From Achromobacter spanius (GTDB lineage Bacteria > Pseudomonadota > Gammaproteobacteria > Burkholderiales > Burkholderiaceae_B), in contig NZ_CP025030.1 of the NCBI RefSeq assembly GCF_002812705.1, positions 6,324,001-6,388,000 of the forward strand: a DNA stretch of 64,000 nucleotides. The letters run 5' to 3'. Below are positions 7,163 to 17,000 of this stretch, piece by piece (the stretch's first letter is position 1; every line of letters begins with the position of its first letter). The notes under the pieces are model-generated. The model worked only from the letters and a program-made list of their open reading frames with translations. It was not told the DNA's origin and ran no database searches. The position numbers and the translations under genes were made by a program.

Positions 7163-8992
7163 TCAGCGGCCGATGGCGTAGGCCTGCATCAGGCGCGGCG
7201 TGGCCGCCGCGTGCAAGAGGCCGTCTTCATCCCGCGAGGCAGCCGTCAGGCGGCCGACCGACCATTCCGGCACCTCTTCGATCTGGTGCCCGCGCTGGCG
7301 CAGGCCATTGATTACGTCGGCGCCAAAGCTGGCTTCCACCGCCAGGTGGCCCGGCTTGCGGTCGCGCGGGTAGAACGACGTGGGGAAATGCATGGTGTGC
7401 GACATCGGCAGGTCAATCGCTTCCTGCAGGTTGAGCCCATGGTGCACGTGGCGCAGGAAGAACAGCAACTGCCATTGTTCCTGCTGATCGCCGCCCGGCG
7501 TGCCAAAGGCCAGATACGGCTTGCCGTCGCGCAGCGCCAAGGATGGCGTCAGCGTAGTGCGCGGACGCTTGCCAGGCGCCAGCGTGCCGGGCAGACCCTC
7601 TTCCAGCCAGAACATCTGGGCGCGGGTATTCAGGCCAAAGCCCAGTTCGGGAATCACGGGCGACGATTGGAACCAGCCGCCCGAGGGCGTGGCCGAAATC
7701 ATGTTGCCCCAGCGGTCGATCACGTCCACATGCGTGGTGTCGCCGCGCTTGGCCGAAGCCCGCATATCGGACGCACGCACATCGGACGCACGCATATCCG
7801 CAAGCGTCGGCTCATTGGTGGCGCTGCCGGGCGCGGACACCGGCGACAGGCGTTGCAGCGTATCCATCACGCGCGCCACCTGTGCCTCGAAGCCTGGCAC
7901 CATGCCAGGCAGCAGGTCGTGCGACGCGGCCTCGCCGATCAGCGCGCGGCGTTCGGCGTTATAGGCGTCCGACAGCAGGTGCGCCAGCGGCACGTCGATG
8001 AACGCCGGGTCGCCGTAATAGGCCTCGCGGTCGGCGAACGCCAGCTTCATGGCCTCGGTGACGCGGTGGATGAATTCAACGCTGTTCGGCCCCACGCCCG
8101 CCAGGTCCATGTCTTTCAACAGCGCCAGCGTTTGCAGGAACACCGGCCCCTGGCTCCAGGCGCCCGCCTTGGCCACGGTGTAGCCGTGGTAATCGTAGGT
8201 CAGCGGGGTGTCGTAGCTGGCCGACCAGCCGGCCAGGTCATCGGCCGTGATGACGCCACGGTGCGTCGCGCCGCTTTCGTCCATCACGTCGGTATTGCGT
8301 GCGAACCGGTCGATCTCTTCGGCGATGAAGCCGCGATAGAACGCGTCGCGGGCGGCCTCGATCTGGCGTTCGCGGTTCGCGCCCACGCTTTCGGCTTCTT
8401 TCAGCACGCGCGTCCACGTGCGCGCCAGCGCCGGGTTGCGGAACAACTTGCGCGCTTCGGGGACCTTGCCGCCCGGCACATAGACCTGGGCCGTACTGGG
8501 CCAATGGGTTTCAAAGAAATCCTTCAGGCCCGCGATGGTGTTCGAGATGCGCGGCATCAGCGCATGGCCATGCTCGGCGTAATAGATGGCGGGTTCCAGC
8601 ACATCGCGCACGCGCATCGTGCCGTGGTCGCGCAACAGCAGCATCCAGGCGTCGAAGGCGCCGGGAATCACCGTGGCCAGCAGGCCATTGCCGGGAATCA
8701 GCTTCAGCCCTTCGGCGCGATAGCGTTCAAGCGTGGCGGCGGCGGGCGTGGTGCCCTGGCCGCACAGCACTTCCAGCTTGCCGGTGCGCGCCGAATAAAA
8801 AACCGCCGGCACTTCACCAGCCGGGCCGACCAGGTGGGGTTCGACCACTTGCAGCACAAAGGCGGACGCCGCGCAGGCGTCGAAGGCATTGCCGCCGCGT
8901 TCCAGCAGCGACATGCCGGCCGCGCTGGCCAGCCAATGGGTAGAGGTCACCACACCGAAGGTGCCTAGGATTTCCGGGCGAGTCGTGAACAT
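7163..8992 (-). CDS. Gamma-glutamyltransferase family protein without signal peptide
   Basis: A 609-residue Ntn-hydrolase of the gamma-glutamyltranspeptidase family, which is expected to cleave itself and then hydrolyse or transfer gamma-glutamyl groups. The nucleophile is Thr419 in GDTTHVDVIDRWGN; RPRTTLTPSL and GTPGGDQQEQ are the conserved substrate-pocket blocks. The start at 8992 was chosen because AGGA lies 6 bases before it; no signal peptide follows, so the enzyme should stay in the cytoplasm, unlike classical periplasmic GGT. Just before the nucleophile, residues about 398-411 repeat ASDMR-type units encoded by a 15-bp tandem repeat. A peptide-type binding protein gene lies upstream on the same strand, suggesting import of a gamma-glutamyl peptide. 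Confidence 0.88.
   Translation of the reverse strand: MFTTRPEILGTFGVVTSTHWLASAAGMSLLERGGNAFDACAASAFVLQVVEPHLVGPAGEVPAVFYSARTGKLEVLCGQGTTPAAATLERYRAEGLKLIPGNGLLATVIPGAFDAWMLLLRDHGTMRVRDVLEPAIYYAEHGHALMPRISNTIAGLKDFFETHWPSTAQVYVPGGKVPEARKLFRNPALARTWTRVLKEAESVGANRERQIEAARDAFYRGFIAEEIDRFARNTDVMDESGATHRGVITADDLAGWSASYDTPLTYDYHGYTVAKAGAWSQGPVFLQTLALLKDMDLAGVGPNSVEFIHRVTEAMKLAFADREAYYGDPAFIDVPLAHLLSDAYNAERRALIGEAASHDLLPGMVPGFEAQVARVMDTLQRLSPVSAPGSATNEPTLADMRASDVRASDMRASAKRGDTTHVDVIDRWGNMISATPSGGWFQSSPVIPELGFGLNTRAQMFWLEEGLPGTLAPGKRPRTTLTPSLALRDGKPYLAFGTPGGDQQEQWQLLFFLRHVHHGLNLQEAIDLPMSHTMHFPTSFYPRDRKPGHLAVEASFGADVINGLRQRGHQIEEVPEWSVGRLTAASRDEDGLLHAAATPRLMQAYAIGR
7761..7800 (-). repeat. 15-bp in-frame tandem repeat inside the GGT gene
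   Basis: Units at 7761-7775 and 7776-7790 differ by one base, and a partial third unit follows at 7791-7800. They encode repeated SDMRA/SDVRA residues just before the autoprocessing threonine. The repeat is seen directly; any effect on processing is a guess. Confidence 0.8.
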
Positions 8993-9031
8993 GATGCTTC
9001 CTGTAGTGGCGGCGCGCGCCGCCCGCAACGA

Positions 9032-9061
9032 TAAAAAACGGGATCCGAAACCGGATCCCGT
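9032..9061 (-). terminator. Rho-independent terminator after the binding-protein gene
   Basis: A perfect 10-bp stem, ACGGGATCCG at 9038-9047 with CGGATCCCGT at 9052-9061 and a 4-base loop, is followed on the minus strand by six T. It lies 16 bp after the stop codon, so the binding-protein gene and the GGT gene are probably separated, at least partly. Confidence 0.85.
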
Positions 9062-9076
9062 CGTTGGCCGCCGAGC

Positions 9077-10579
9077 TTACTTCTTGGCGACGGTCACGCC
9101 CTTCAGGCGGATCAGGCCGTCAGGGTACGGCACGAAGCCCTCTACCTTCTTCTGCACGCCAAACGTCCACGGCAGGTAGAACAGGTAGACGATCGGGCGC
9201 TGGTCCTGCATGCTGGCCAGCACCTGGTCGTACAGGGCGCGGCGCTTGGCCGTGTCGGCTTCGGCGCGCGCTTCGTTCAGCAGCTTGTCGACACCGGCAT
9301 CGCAGAACTTGCCGTCATTCAGATTGCCCTTGCAACTCAGGTACTGGTGGATATTGCCGCTGGGATCAACCCGGCCCGACCAGCCGCTCTGGCCCACCTG
9401 GAAATCGCCGCGCGCAAGCGAGGATTGCAGCGACGCAAATTCCACCGGACGCAGGGTGATGTCAAAGCCGGCCTCGGAACCCATCGCCTGCACCAGCTCG
9501 AACACCTGCTGCATGGTGGTGTTGTTGCCGAAGGTGATCTCGAACTTCACGCGGTCAAAACCTGCTTCCTTCAGCAGCGCCTGCGCCTTCTTCGGATCGC
9601 GGCCCTTGTGTTCGAAGGCGGTGTTGTAGGCAAAGCTTGCGGGCGGGAACGGCTGGTAAGCGGGCTGGAACATGCCTTCGCCGATCACCTGGTTCAGCAC
9701 ATCGCGGTCAATCGCCAGGTCCAGCGCCTGACGCACGCGCTTGTCCTTGGCCAGCGGATTGTCGGCGCGCGCGCCGTTGCCCAGGTTGATCGAGATTGAC
9801 TGGAAGCCCAGGCCGGTCACGGGCGCCAGGCGCAGGTTGCCGTCGTCCTTCACGGCCTTGGCATCGCTGGGGGCCACCCGCTCGATGATATCCAGATCGC
9901 CCGCGCGCAAGTTGTTCAGGCGCACGGTGGTGTCGGGAATCGGCGTGAAGACCAGGCGGTCGAAATGGTAGTTGGCGGCGTCCCAATACTTGGGAAATTT
10001 CTCGAGCACGATGCGGTCGTTCTGCACGCGCTCCTTGAATTGGTACGGGCCCGAGCACACCGGCTTGCCGCCCGGATCCTTGTCGAAGCTGGCGGGCGAC
10101 ATCATCATGCCGGCGCGGTCCGACAACTGCGACAGCAGCGAGGCGTCGGGTTGCGACAGGTTCAGCACAACGGTGTGCTCGTCGGGCGCATCGACGCTGG
10201 CCACGGTGGCAAGCTCGCTCTTGCGGTTGCTGTCGGGCAGCGTGCGGGCACGATCCAGGTTGGCCTTGACCGCGGCGGCGTTGACCGGCGTGCCGTCATG
10301 GAAGACCGCGTCGGTGCGCAGCTTGAACGTCAGGGTTTTATTGTCGGGGCCGATCGTCCAGGACTGCGCCAACTGCGGCACGAACTTCAGATCGGGCGAG
10401 ATATCAACCAGCTTGTCGCACAGCGAGGCAAACACGATACGGCCCACGAACGTGCGCGCGCGCGCCGGATCCAGCACGTCCGGATCGTCCTGCAAACCGA
10501 TACGAAGGGTGGACTGGGCTTGCGCCAGGCCGCTAGCCAGCATTCCCGCCATGGCCATGGCGAGGCAAAGTTTACGCAT
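9077..10579 (-). CDS. ABC transporter periplasmic binding protein, peptide/nickel type (SBP family 5)
   Basis: A 500-residue periplasmic receptor of the DppA/OppA class. The signal peptide MRKLCLAMAMAGMLASGLAQA is clear, followed by STLRIGLQDDPDVLDPARA. The family marker KTLTFKLRTDAVFHDGTPVNAAAVKAN and C-terminal PIVYLFYLP block are present. The start at 10579 was chosen for its GGAGA ribosome site. No permease or ATPase gene is adjacent, so it must feed a transporter encoded elsewhere. Its neighbours are a gamma-glutamyltransferase downstream and a LysR regulator upstream on the same strand, which makes a small peptide such as glutathione a reasonable but unproved ligand. Confidence 0.92.
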   Translation of the reverse strand: MRKLCLAMAMAGMLASGLAQAQSTLRIGLQDDPDVLDPARARTFVGRIVFASLCDKLVDISPDLKFVPQLAQSWTIGPDNKTLTFKLRTDAVFHDGTPVNAAAVKANLDRARTLPDSNRKSELATVASVDAPDEHTVVLNLSQPDASLLSQLSDRAGMMMSPASFDKDPGGKPVCSGPYQFKERVQNDRIVLEKFPKYWDAANYHFDRLVFTPIPDTTVRLNNLRAGDLDIIERVAPSDAKAVKDDGNLRLAPVTGLGFQSISINLGNGARADNPLAKDKRVRQALDLAIDRDVLNQVIGEGMFQPAYQPFPPASFAYNTAFEHKGRDPKKAQALLKEAGFDRVKFEITFGNNTTMQQVFELVQAMGSEAGFDITLRPVEFASLQSSLARGDFQVGQSGWSGRVDPSGNIHQYLSCKGNLNDGKFCDAGVDKLLNEARAEADTAKRRALYDQVLASMQDQRPIVYLFYLPWTFGVQKKVEGFVPYPDGLIRLKGVTVAKK

Positions 10580-10811
10580 GAAATATCTCCGTCGATGCAT
10601 CTTGTTGGATTCTGCGCCAGGCGCGCGGCGATTGTATAGAGGGGCGCGGGGTAGGCCCCAGCACTCGGGCAAGGATCGGCCGCCTTGCGGACGCCCGCCG
10701 CGAAAGCGGGGCGGCAGGGTCAGGGCAAGCAGGGATCAGAGCGAAGAAGAGTCAGGACGGAGAAAGCACGGGCAAAGAACGGTCAGGGCAAACGACCGGG
10801 GTTAGCAACGC

Positions 10812-11708
10812 TCAGGGTAAGCGGCAAGGCGCGGAAAAATCCACGGCCGCCGCCACCGATTCGCGCAGGCGGGCGACCAGTGGGCGGGCGTCGTCGCGAC
10901 GCTGCTGGAACGCATAGGGCAAGGCGGCGGGCTCGGGGTCGCCTTGCAGCATGCGCAGGCTGCCCTCGGCTTGCAGCGCGCGCGCCCAGTGCTCCGGTAT
11001 CAACCCTACCCCCGTGCCTTCGATCAGCAGGCCCACGATGGCGCCCCAGTTGTTGCAGCACAGGCGTTCACCCGCCGCCTCGCGCCCTGCCAGCCAATCG
11101 TCAATGATGCGGGTCGTGCCCGCGCCGGCCGGCAGCATCACCAGCGGCAGACGGGCCAGCAAGTCCGGGGTCATGCGGGTTTCGCCGTCCAGCACGGCGG
11201 GCGCAGCCGCCCAGGCGAAACGGGCCTCGCCGATCGGGGTCGATGCGATGTTCGCGCGCGAGGATCGGCCCGCGATGACAGCAAAATCCAGTTCGCCGTC
11301 GGCCACCCGCTGCTCCAGCACCTGACCGATGTCCACATAGGGTTCCAGAACCAGGTCGGGATACGCCGCGCGCACCACGCCGATCAGGCGCGGCAGCCAG
11401 GTCAAGGCGGTGAGTTCGCCCACGCCGAAGCGACAGCGGCCGCGCAGGCCCGGGGTTTCCGCCATGGACGCGCGCACCTGGTCGGCCGCCGCCAGCAACT
11501 CGCGCGCCTGCGGCACCAGCCGTTGCCCGGCATCGGTCAGCGCGGCCTTGTGCCCGCTGCGATCAAACAGCGGCTGGCCCAGCGCGTCCTCAAGTTCGGT
11601 GATGCGCTTCGATAGCGACGACACCGACAGGTGCAGGCGTTCAGCGGCCACGGCAAAACTGGCGCAGGTCGCCGCCCAATAAAACGCTTCAAGTTGCTTG
11701 AGAGTCAT
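10812..11708 (-). CDS. LysR-family transcriptional regulator
   Basis: A 298-residue LysR regulator. The N-terminal winged helix is standard: MTLKQLEAFYWAATCASFAVAAERLHLSVSSLSKRITELEDALGQPLF. A short linker helix leads to the periplasmic-binding-like inducer domain, which begins near GRCRFGVGELTALTWLPRL. The ATG at 11708 was preferred over a TTG two codons upstream. It reads in the same direction as the binding-protein and GGT genes and lies about 230 bp before them, so it may control that pair; LysR regulators are more often divergent from their targets, so this is uncertain. Confidence 0.93.
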   Translation of the reverse strand: MTLKQLEAFYWAATCASFAVAAERLHLSVSSLSKRITELEDALGQPLFDRSGHKAALTDAGQRLVPQARELLAAADQVRASMAETPGLRGRCRFGVGELTALTWLPRLIGVVRAAYPDLVLEPYVDIGQVLEQRVADGELDFAVIAGRSSRANIASTPIGEARFAWAAAPAVLDGETRMTPDLLARLPLVMLPAGAGTTRIIDDWLAGREAAGERLCCNNWGAIVGLLIEGTGVGLIPEHWARALQAEGSLRMLQGDPEPAALPYAFQQRRDDARPLVARLRESVAAAVDFSAPCRLP

Positions 11709-11797
11709 ACGCAAACGTCAAATGAGGTGAACGGGTCCGCATGGGCCGGAGACATGGATAACACCTGTTCGGAAACATGGGTAACGCCCAAGCCTGG

Positions 11798-11863
11798 GTA
11801 GGATGGGTGAAGCGCGACCCCCCCGCCACAAAAACCCCAATCCCCAACGCGCGCAACCCATCA
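11798..11863 (+). repeat. 66-bp dispersed palindromic repeat, copy A
   Basis: Starts GTAGGATGGGTGAAGCGCGA and ends GCGCGCAACCCATCA, the same ends and the same 66-bp length as three copies at 30199-30425. The ends are imperfect inverted repeats of each other. The right end supplies the stop codon (TGA on the minus strand at 11861-11863) of the neighbouring HTH gene. Confidence 0.85.
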
Positions 11864-12529
11864 ATCAGCCCCGCCAACCACCTCCACCCGATACGCACAC
11901 CGCCGCGCCCCGCTAAGAATATGCTCTTCCCGCTCCACCCGGACCCCCGCCCCCAACACCTTGCGGAACAACTCCAATTCACTGCGGCAAAACCCCATAC
12001 AGGCCTTGGCCGCCGAGCAAATCGGGCAGTGGTTCTCGATAAACAAAAACCCGTCACCGTCAGCACGCAGTTCAGCCATATACCCTTCGGCTGACCTCAC
12101 CTGCACCAGGCGCTCCAACCGGGCCTGCAAATCCTGCGCCCCCGCCATCGCCTTCTGGTAGCCGTCCAGCATCGCGGCCTCGCGCGCGTGGATCAGTTTG
12201 TCCACCCCCTCTTCGCCGAACACCTGCCGCACCGCGCCGATCATCTGCACCGTCATTTCGGCGTGCGTGTCGGGGAAGCGGCCATGGCCAGCCTCGGTCA
12301 GAAACCAGATCTGGGTGGGCCGGCCGCGCCCGGCGCTGTGGCTTTCGGAATCGACCAGCCCGTCGGCATGCAAGCGCGTCATCTGCTGACGCACGGCCTC
12401 GGCCGTCACGTCCATGGCCTTCGCGATAACGGCGGTGGACTGTGGGCCGCGCGTCTTCAAGGTCATGAGCACGCGGTCCGCCGGCTGATGCGGCATCCAG
12501 GTGATGGGGTGGGACGGGCTGTCGGACAT
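11861..12529 (-). CDS. HTH regulator with a C-terminal cysteine cluster (SufR/DeoR-like)
   Basis: A 222-residue regulator. Residues about 18-75 form a winged helix: ADRVLMTLKTRGPQSTAVIAKAMDV, then AVRQQMTRLHADGLV and a GRGRPTQIWFLTEAG wing, as in SufR-like and ArsR-like proteins. The C-terminal part contains Cys168, Cys171, Cys177, Cys181 and Cys211; the C168-X12-C181 spacing is like that in SufR, so an iron-sulfur cluster is a good guess. The gene is 29 bp after the outer-membrane channel gene and is the fourth gene of efflux operon 1. A GTATCGATAC palindrome sits in the gap before its start. Possible role: redox-responsive control of the pump. The exact family is unsure. Confidence 0.75.
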   Translation of the reverse strand: MSDSPSHPITWMPHQPADRVLMTLKTRGPQSTAVIAKAMDVTAEAVRQQMTRLHADGLVDSESHSAGRGRPTQIWFLTEAGHGRFPDTHAEMTVQMIGAVRQVFGEEGVDKLIHAREAAMLDGYQKAMAGAQDLQARLERLVQVRSAEGYMAELRADGDGFLFIENHCPICSAAKACMGFCRSELELFRKVLGAGVRVEREEHILSGARRCAYRVEVVGGAD

Positions 12530-12558
12530 GAGGGTATCGATACTCCGGGTGATGGTTC

Positions 12559-14019
12559 CTATGGTGCCATGATCTCGGCCGATTTCGCTTGGCCTGGTTG
12601 GCCCGGCGCCTGCCAGCCTCCGCCCACGGCTTTATACAGGGCAACCAGCCGCGTATAGGATTCGGTTTCGGCCACCGCCACGGCGTCCTGGGCGCGCAAA
12701 AGCGTACGCTGCGCGTCCAGCACCGTCAAATACGGCGCGCTGCCCTCGCGATAGCGCAGTTGCGCAAGTTCCGCCGCGCGGCCGCTATAGGCCGCCGCCT
12801 GCGCCAGGTTGCCCAGGCGTTGCTGCGTCTGGCCGAATTCAGCCAGCGCCGATTCCAGTTCTTCCACCGCCAGCAACACCGTCTGCTCGTAGCGTGCCAC
12901 CACGCCTTCCGACCGCGCAACCGCCGCACGCTTGCGGGCCAAGGCGGTAGGCAGATGCAAGGCAGGCCAGCTTACGCCGGACGACACACTGAACGCCCGG
13001 CTGGAGGCCGACACGAAGTCGGCCCCGCGCAACGCGACAAACCCCAGGAAGCCGCCCAGGTCGATACGGGGATAGAGCTCGGCGGTGGCCACGCCCACGT
13101 CCGCGTTGGCGGCCGCCATGTTGCGCTCGGCCGCCGCCACGTCTGGCCGGCGCGACAGCAAGGCCGCCACGTCGCCAATCGGCAGGCGCGCAGCCAAGGG
13201 CGCCAGCGGCGTGCCCGCGTCCAGCTCAGCCAGCTCCACCGGCCGCAGCCCCGCCAGCACCGCCAGCCGATAGCGCGCCAGGCGCTTGGCCGTCACCTGC
13301 ACCGGCACGCTGGCTTGCACGGTTTCCAGTTCGGCGCGCGCGCTGGCCAGGTCGCCTTCGTCGCCCCGGCCAGCCGCGACCAGGGCCTGCGTCACACGAA
13401 GGCTATCGCGCTGGCTGTCCAGATTCGCCTGCGCCACGGCCAGGCGCTGCTCGGCGCCGCGCAGTTCGAAGTAATTGCGGGCGACCTCCGCCGCCACCAC
13501 GATGCGCGTCTGTGCCAGGTCCGCCGCTTCCGCTTCGCTGCGCGCCGCCGCGCCCTGCGCCGCGTAGCGCAGCCGGCCGAACAGGTCGAGTTCCCAGGTG
13601 GCGTCAAAGCCCGCCCGGTAGCTCTGGGCCAGATTGCGCTGGCCGGCCACGCCGGCATTGGCTTGCGACAGGCTGCGTTCGTAGCGTCCGTCCAGCGTCA
13701 CGGCGGGCAAGCGGTCCAGTTCCTTTTCATCCAGCACCGCGCGGGATTCCGCCAGCCTGGCCTGTGCGATGCGGATGTCGTGGTTGCGGCTTAGTGCCAG
13801 GTCCACAAGGCGGTCCAACAGGGGGTCTTGCAATTGCTTCCACCAGGTCCGTTGCACCTGGTCGGCGGAAAACAGCGCTTGCTCGGGGCTGGCCAGCGTC
13901 ACGGGCGCGGCTTGCGGCGTGTGGTATTCAGGGCCGACGGCGCAGCCTGCCAGCACCAGCGTGGCCAGCGATATGGCCGCCGCGCGGCGCAGGCGATGGG
14001 GTCGAAGAATATGGGTCAT
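12559..14019 (-). CDS. RND efflux outer-membrane channel lipoprotein (NodT/OprM family)
   Basis: A 486-residue TolC-like channel of efflux pump 1. The lipoprotein signal ends in LATLVLAGC, so the mature protein should be acylated at that cysteine. The family start VGPEYHTPQ and WWKQLQDPLLDRLVDLAL follow. Two related halves of long helices are seen, each with a LARSRxxx-type hairpin, and the late block GSAPYLTVLDAQRTLLRAQDAVA is typical. It lies 10 bp after the inner-membrane pump gene, so it is co-transcribed with pump and adaptor and completes a tripartite exporter. Confidence 0.95.
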   Translation of the reverse strand: MTHILRPHRLRRAAAISLATLVLAGCAVGPEYHTPQAAPVTLASPEQALFSADQVQRTWWKQLQDPLLDRLVDLALSRNHDIRIAQARLAESRAVLDEKELDRLPAVTLDGRYERSLSQANAGVAGQRNLAQSYRAGFDATWELDLFGRLRYAAQGAAARSEAEAADLAQTRIVVAAEVARNYFELRGAEQRLAVAQANLDSQRDSLRVTQALVAAGRGDEGDLASARAELETVQASVPVQVTAKRLARYRLAVLAGLRPVELAELDAGTPLAPLAARLPIGDVAALLSRRPDVAAAERNMAAANADVGVATAELYPRIDLGGFLGFVALRGADFVSASSRAFSVSSGVSWPALHLPTALARKRAAVARSEGVVARYEQTVLLAVEELESALAEFGQTQQRLGNLAQAAAYSGRAAELAQLRYREGSAPYLTVLDAQRTLLRAQDAVAVAETESYTRLVALYKAVGGGWQAPGQPGQAKSAEIMAP

Positions 14020-14029
14020 GGTTGCATCC

Positions 14030-17000
14030 TTAATGCGTGGTCGCCGGGCGGGCGTCTTCGGCCTGCGCCGCCATCAGTTCACGCGCTCGCGGCGTGTCGT
14101 GGGCGGCCCGATGGTCGCGGGCGAACACGGTGTACACGGTGGGCAGCACAAACAGCGTGAACAGCGTGCCCACCAACAGCCCCACCACGATCACCAGGCC
14201 CAGGCTGTAGCGGCTGTGCGCGCCGGCCCCCGTGGCGAACAGCAGCGGGATCAGCCCCATCACCATCGCGGCCGTCGTCATCAAGATGGGACGCAGCCGG
14301 ATGCGGGCGGCCTGCTCCATCGCCGCGCGCCGATCCAGCCCGTGGCTAAGCTGCATCTCATTGGCGAACTCCACCATCAGGATGCCGTGCTTGCTGATCA
14401 GGCCGATCAACGTCACCAGGCCGATCTGCGTATAGATATTGATGGTGGCCATGCCCAGCGCCAGCGGAATCAGCGCGCCGCAGATCGACATGGGTACGCT
14501 GACCAGGATGATGAACGGGTCGCGCAAGCTCTCGTACTGCGCGGCCAGCACCAGGTAGATGACGATGATGGCGAAGACGAAGGTGATCATCAGCGCCGAG
14601 CCTTCCTGGCTGAACTGGCGCGCATCCGATTGCCAGTCATAGCTGAAGCCGGCGGGCAGCCGCTGCGCCTGTGCCGACAGGAACTTCACCGCGTCGCCCA
14701 TGGTGACGCCGGGCATCGGTATGGCCTGGAACGTGGCGGCATTCAACTGGTTGAACTGGGTCAGCGAATTGGGTTCCACGCCCATGGACACCGTGACCAG
14801 GTTGGACAGCGGCACCTGCGCGCCGCTGGCGCTCTTGACGTGGAACTGCGCCAAGGCTTCTGGCGACACACGTTGTTCGCGCCGGCTCTGCGGAATGACG
14901 TCATACGAACGCCCGTCCATGCCGAAGCGGTTGACGTAGTTTTCGCCCACCAGCACCGCCAAGGTGTCGCCGATGTCTTTCATGGTGACGCCCAGGCTGT
15001 TGGCCTTGGCGCGGTCCACCTTTAACTGCACCACCGGGTTGTTGTAGTCCAGGTCGCTATCCACCACCATGAACAGGCCGCTTTCGCGCGCGGCCTTCTT
15101 CAAGCCTTCCATGGCCTCGTAGACCACCGGATAATCGGCCGCGCTCATCAGCACCATCTGCACGGGCAGGCCGCCGGTGGAACCCGGCAAGGACGGCAAC
15201 TGGAACGCGAAGATGTTGCTGCCTTCCACCTGATTGGCCAGCGACTGCATGTCGGCCTGGATCTCGTCGGCGCTGCGCTTGCGGTCCTGCCAGTCCACGA
15301 AGTCCACCCCACCGATGCTGTTGGACACGCCATCCGATCCATTGATCAGCCAGCGCCCCTTCTGCTCGGGCACGGTCTTCATGACGTCGTCCCACTTCTT
15401 GCCGAACTTCTCCACGTAATCAATGTTGGCCTGCTGCGGCGACTTGATCGCGGTCAGCACGGTCGACTGGTCTTCCACCGGCGCCAGCTCGCGCTGCGCG
15501 GTGTTGTACAGGAACGGCAGGCTGATCAGCACCGCCACCGCAATCAGCCCCGTCACCCAGCGATGCCGCAGCGACACGTCCAGCACGCTGCCATAGGCGT
15601 TGCCCAGTCGGCCAAAGAAGTGCTCGGCGCGGCGCGCCATCCAGCCATCGGACACGCGGCTGTTCAGCAGAAACGAACTCATCACGGGCGACAGGGTCAG
15701 CGCAATGACGCCCGACACCACCACCGCGCCCGCCAGCGTAAAGGCGAATTCCTTGAAGAGCGACCCGGTCAGCCCGCCCATCAGGCCGATGGGCGCATAC
15801 ACCGCGGCCAGCGTGATGGTCATGGCGATCACCGGCCCCGCGACCTCACGCGCGCCGATCAACGCCGCCCGCACGGGCGATTTGCCCTCTTCGATATGCC
15901 GGTGCACGTTTTCCACAACCACAATCGCGTCGTCCACCACCAGGCCGATCGCCAGCACCATCGCCAGCAGCGTCAACAGGTTCACGCTGAAACCGAACAG
16001 CGCCATGATGGCCGCCCCGCCCAGCATGGACAGCGGAATGGTGACGACGGGAATCAGCACTGCCCGCAATGAACCCAGGCACAGGAAGATCACCACCACC
16101 ACGATGGCAATGGCTTCCAGCAAGGTTTGCATCACGCCGTCGATGGACGCGCTGATGAAGCGCGCCAGCTCGAAGGGCACTTGCACGCTGGTGCCGGGCG
16201 GAAGGTTCTGCTTGATGTTGGGCAGCAGTTCCTGCAAGCGCTTGACGATGACCAGCGGGTTGCCGACCGGCGTAGCGTTCAGGCCGAAGTAAACGGCCGG
16301 TTCGCCGTCCATCAGCCCGCTGGAATCGGTGGACGCGGCCCCCAATTCCACCGTGGCCACATCGCCCAGCCGCACCAGCGCGTCGCCATCGCGCTTGACG
16401 ACCAGGTCGCGGAATTCCGCCACATTCACAAGATCAGTGTTGACCTGGATGTTGGACACCACATACAGGCCCTTGGCCTGGCCGGGCGCCGCCTGCACGT
16501 TGTTGTCGCGCAGCGCCTGGGCCAGCTCGCCCGCCGAAATGCCGCGCGCCGCCATGCGGTTGGGATCCAGCCATACACGCATCGCCAGCTTTTGCCCGCC
16601 GTAGAGTTCCACGCTGGCCACGCCGTCTATCGACGACAACTGCGGCTGCACCACGCGCGACAGGTAATCGGTCAGCGCCGCCAATGACAGCGTGGTGCTG
16701 GAAAAGCCCACATAGGCCACGGCGGTCGCCTCGCCCGCGGACTTGACCAGCACCGGGTCGTAGACGTCTTGCGGCAGGCGGTACTTGACCTCGTTGACCT
16801 TGGCCATGACCTCCGTCATGGCCTTGTTGGAATCGGCATTCAGCTTCATCCGTACCGTGATGACGCTGCGGCCCTGGGTGGACGACGACGACAGGTAGTC
16901 GATGCCTTCCACCGTGGCCACGGATTGCGCGATGGGTTGCGTGACAAAACCCTGCATCAGCTCGGGCGATGCGCCGGGGTATTGCGTGGTGATGGTGATG

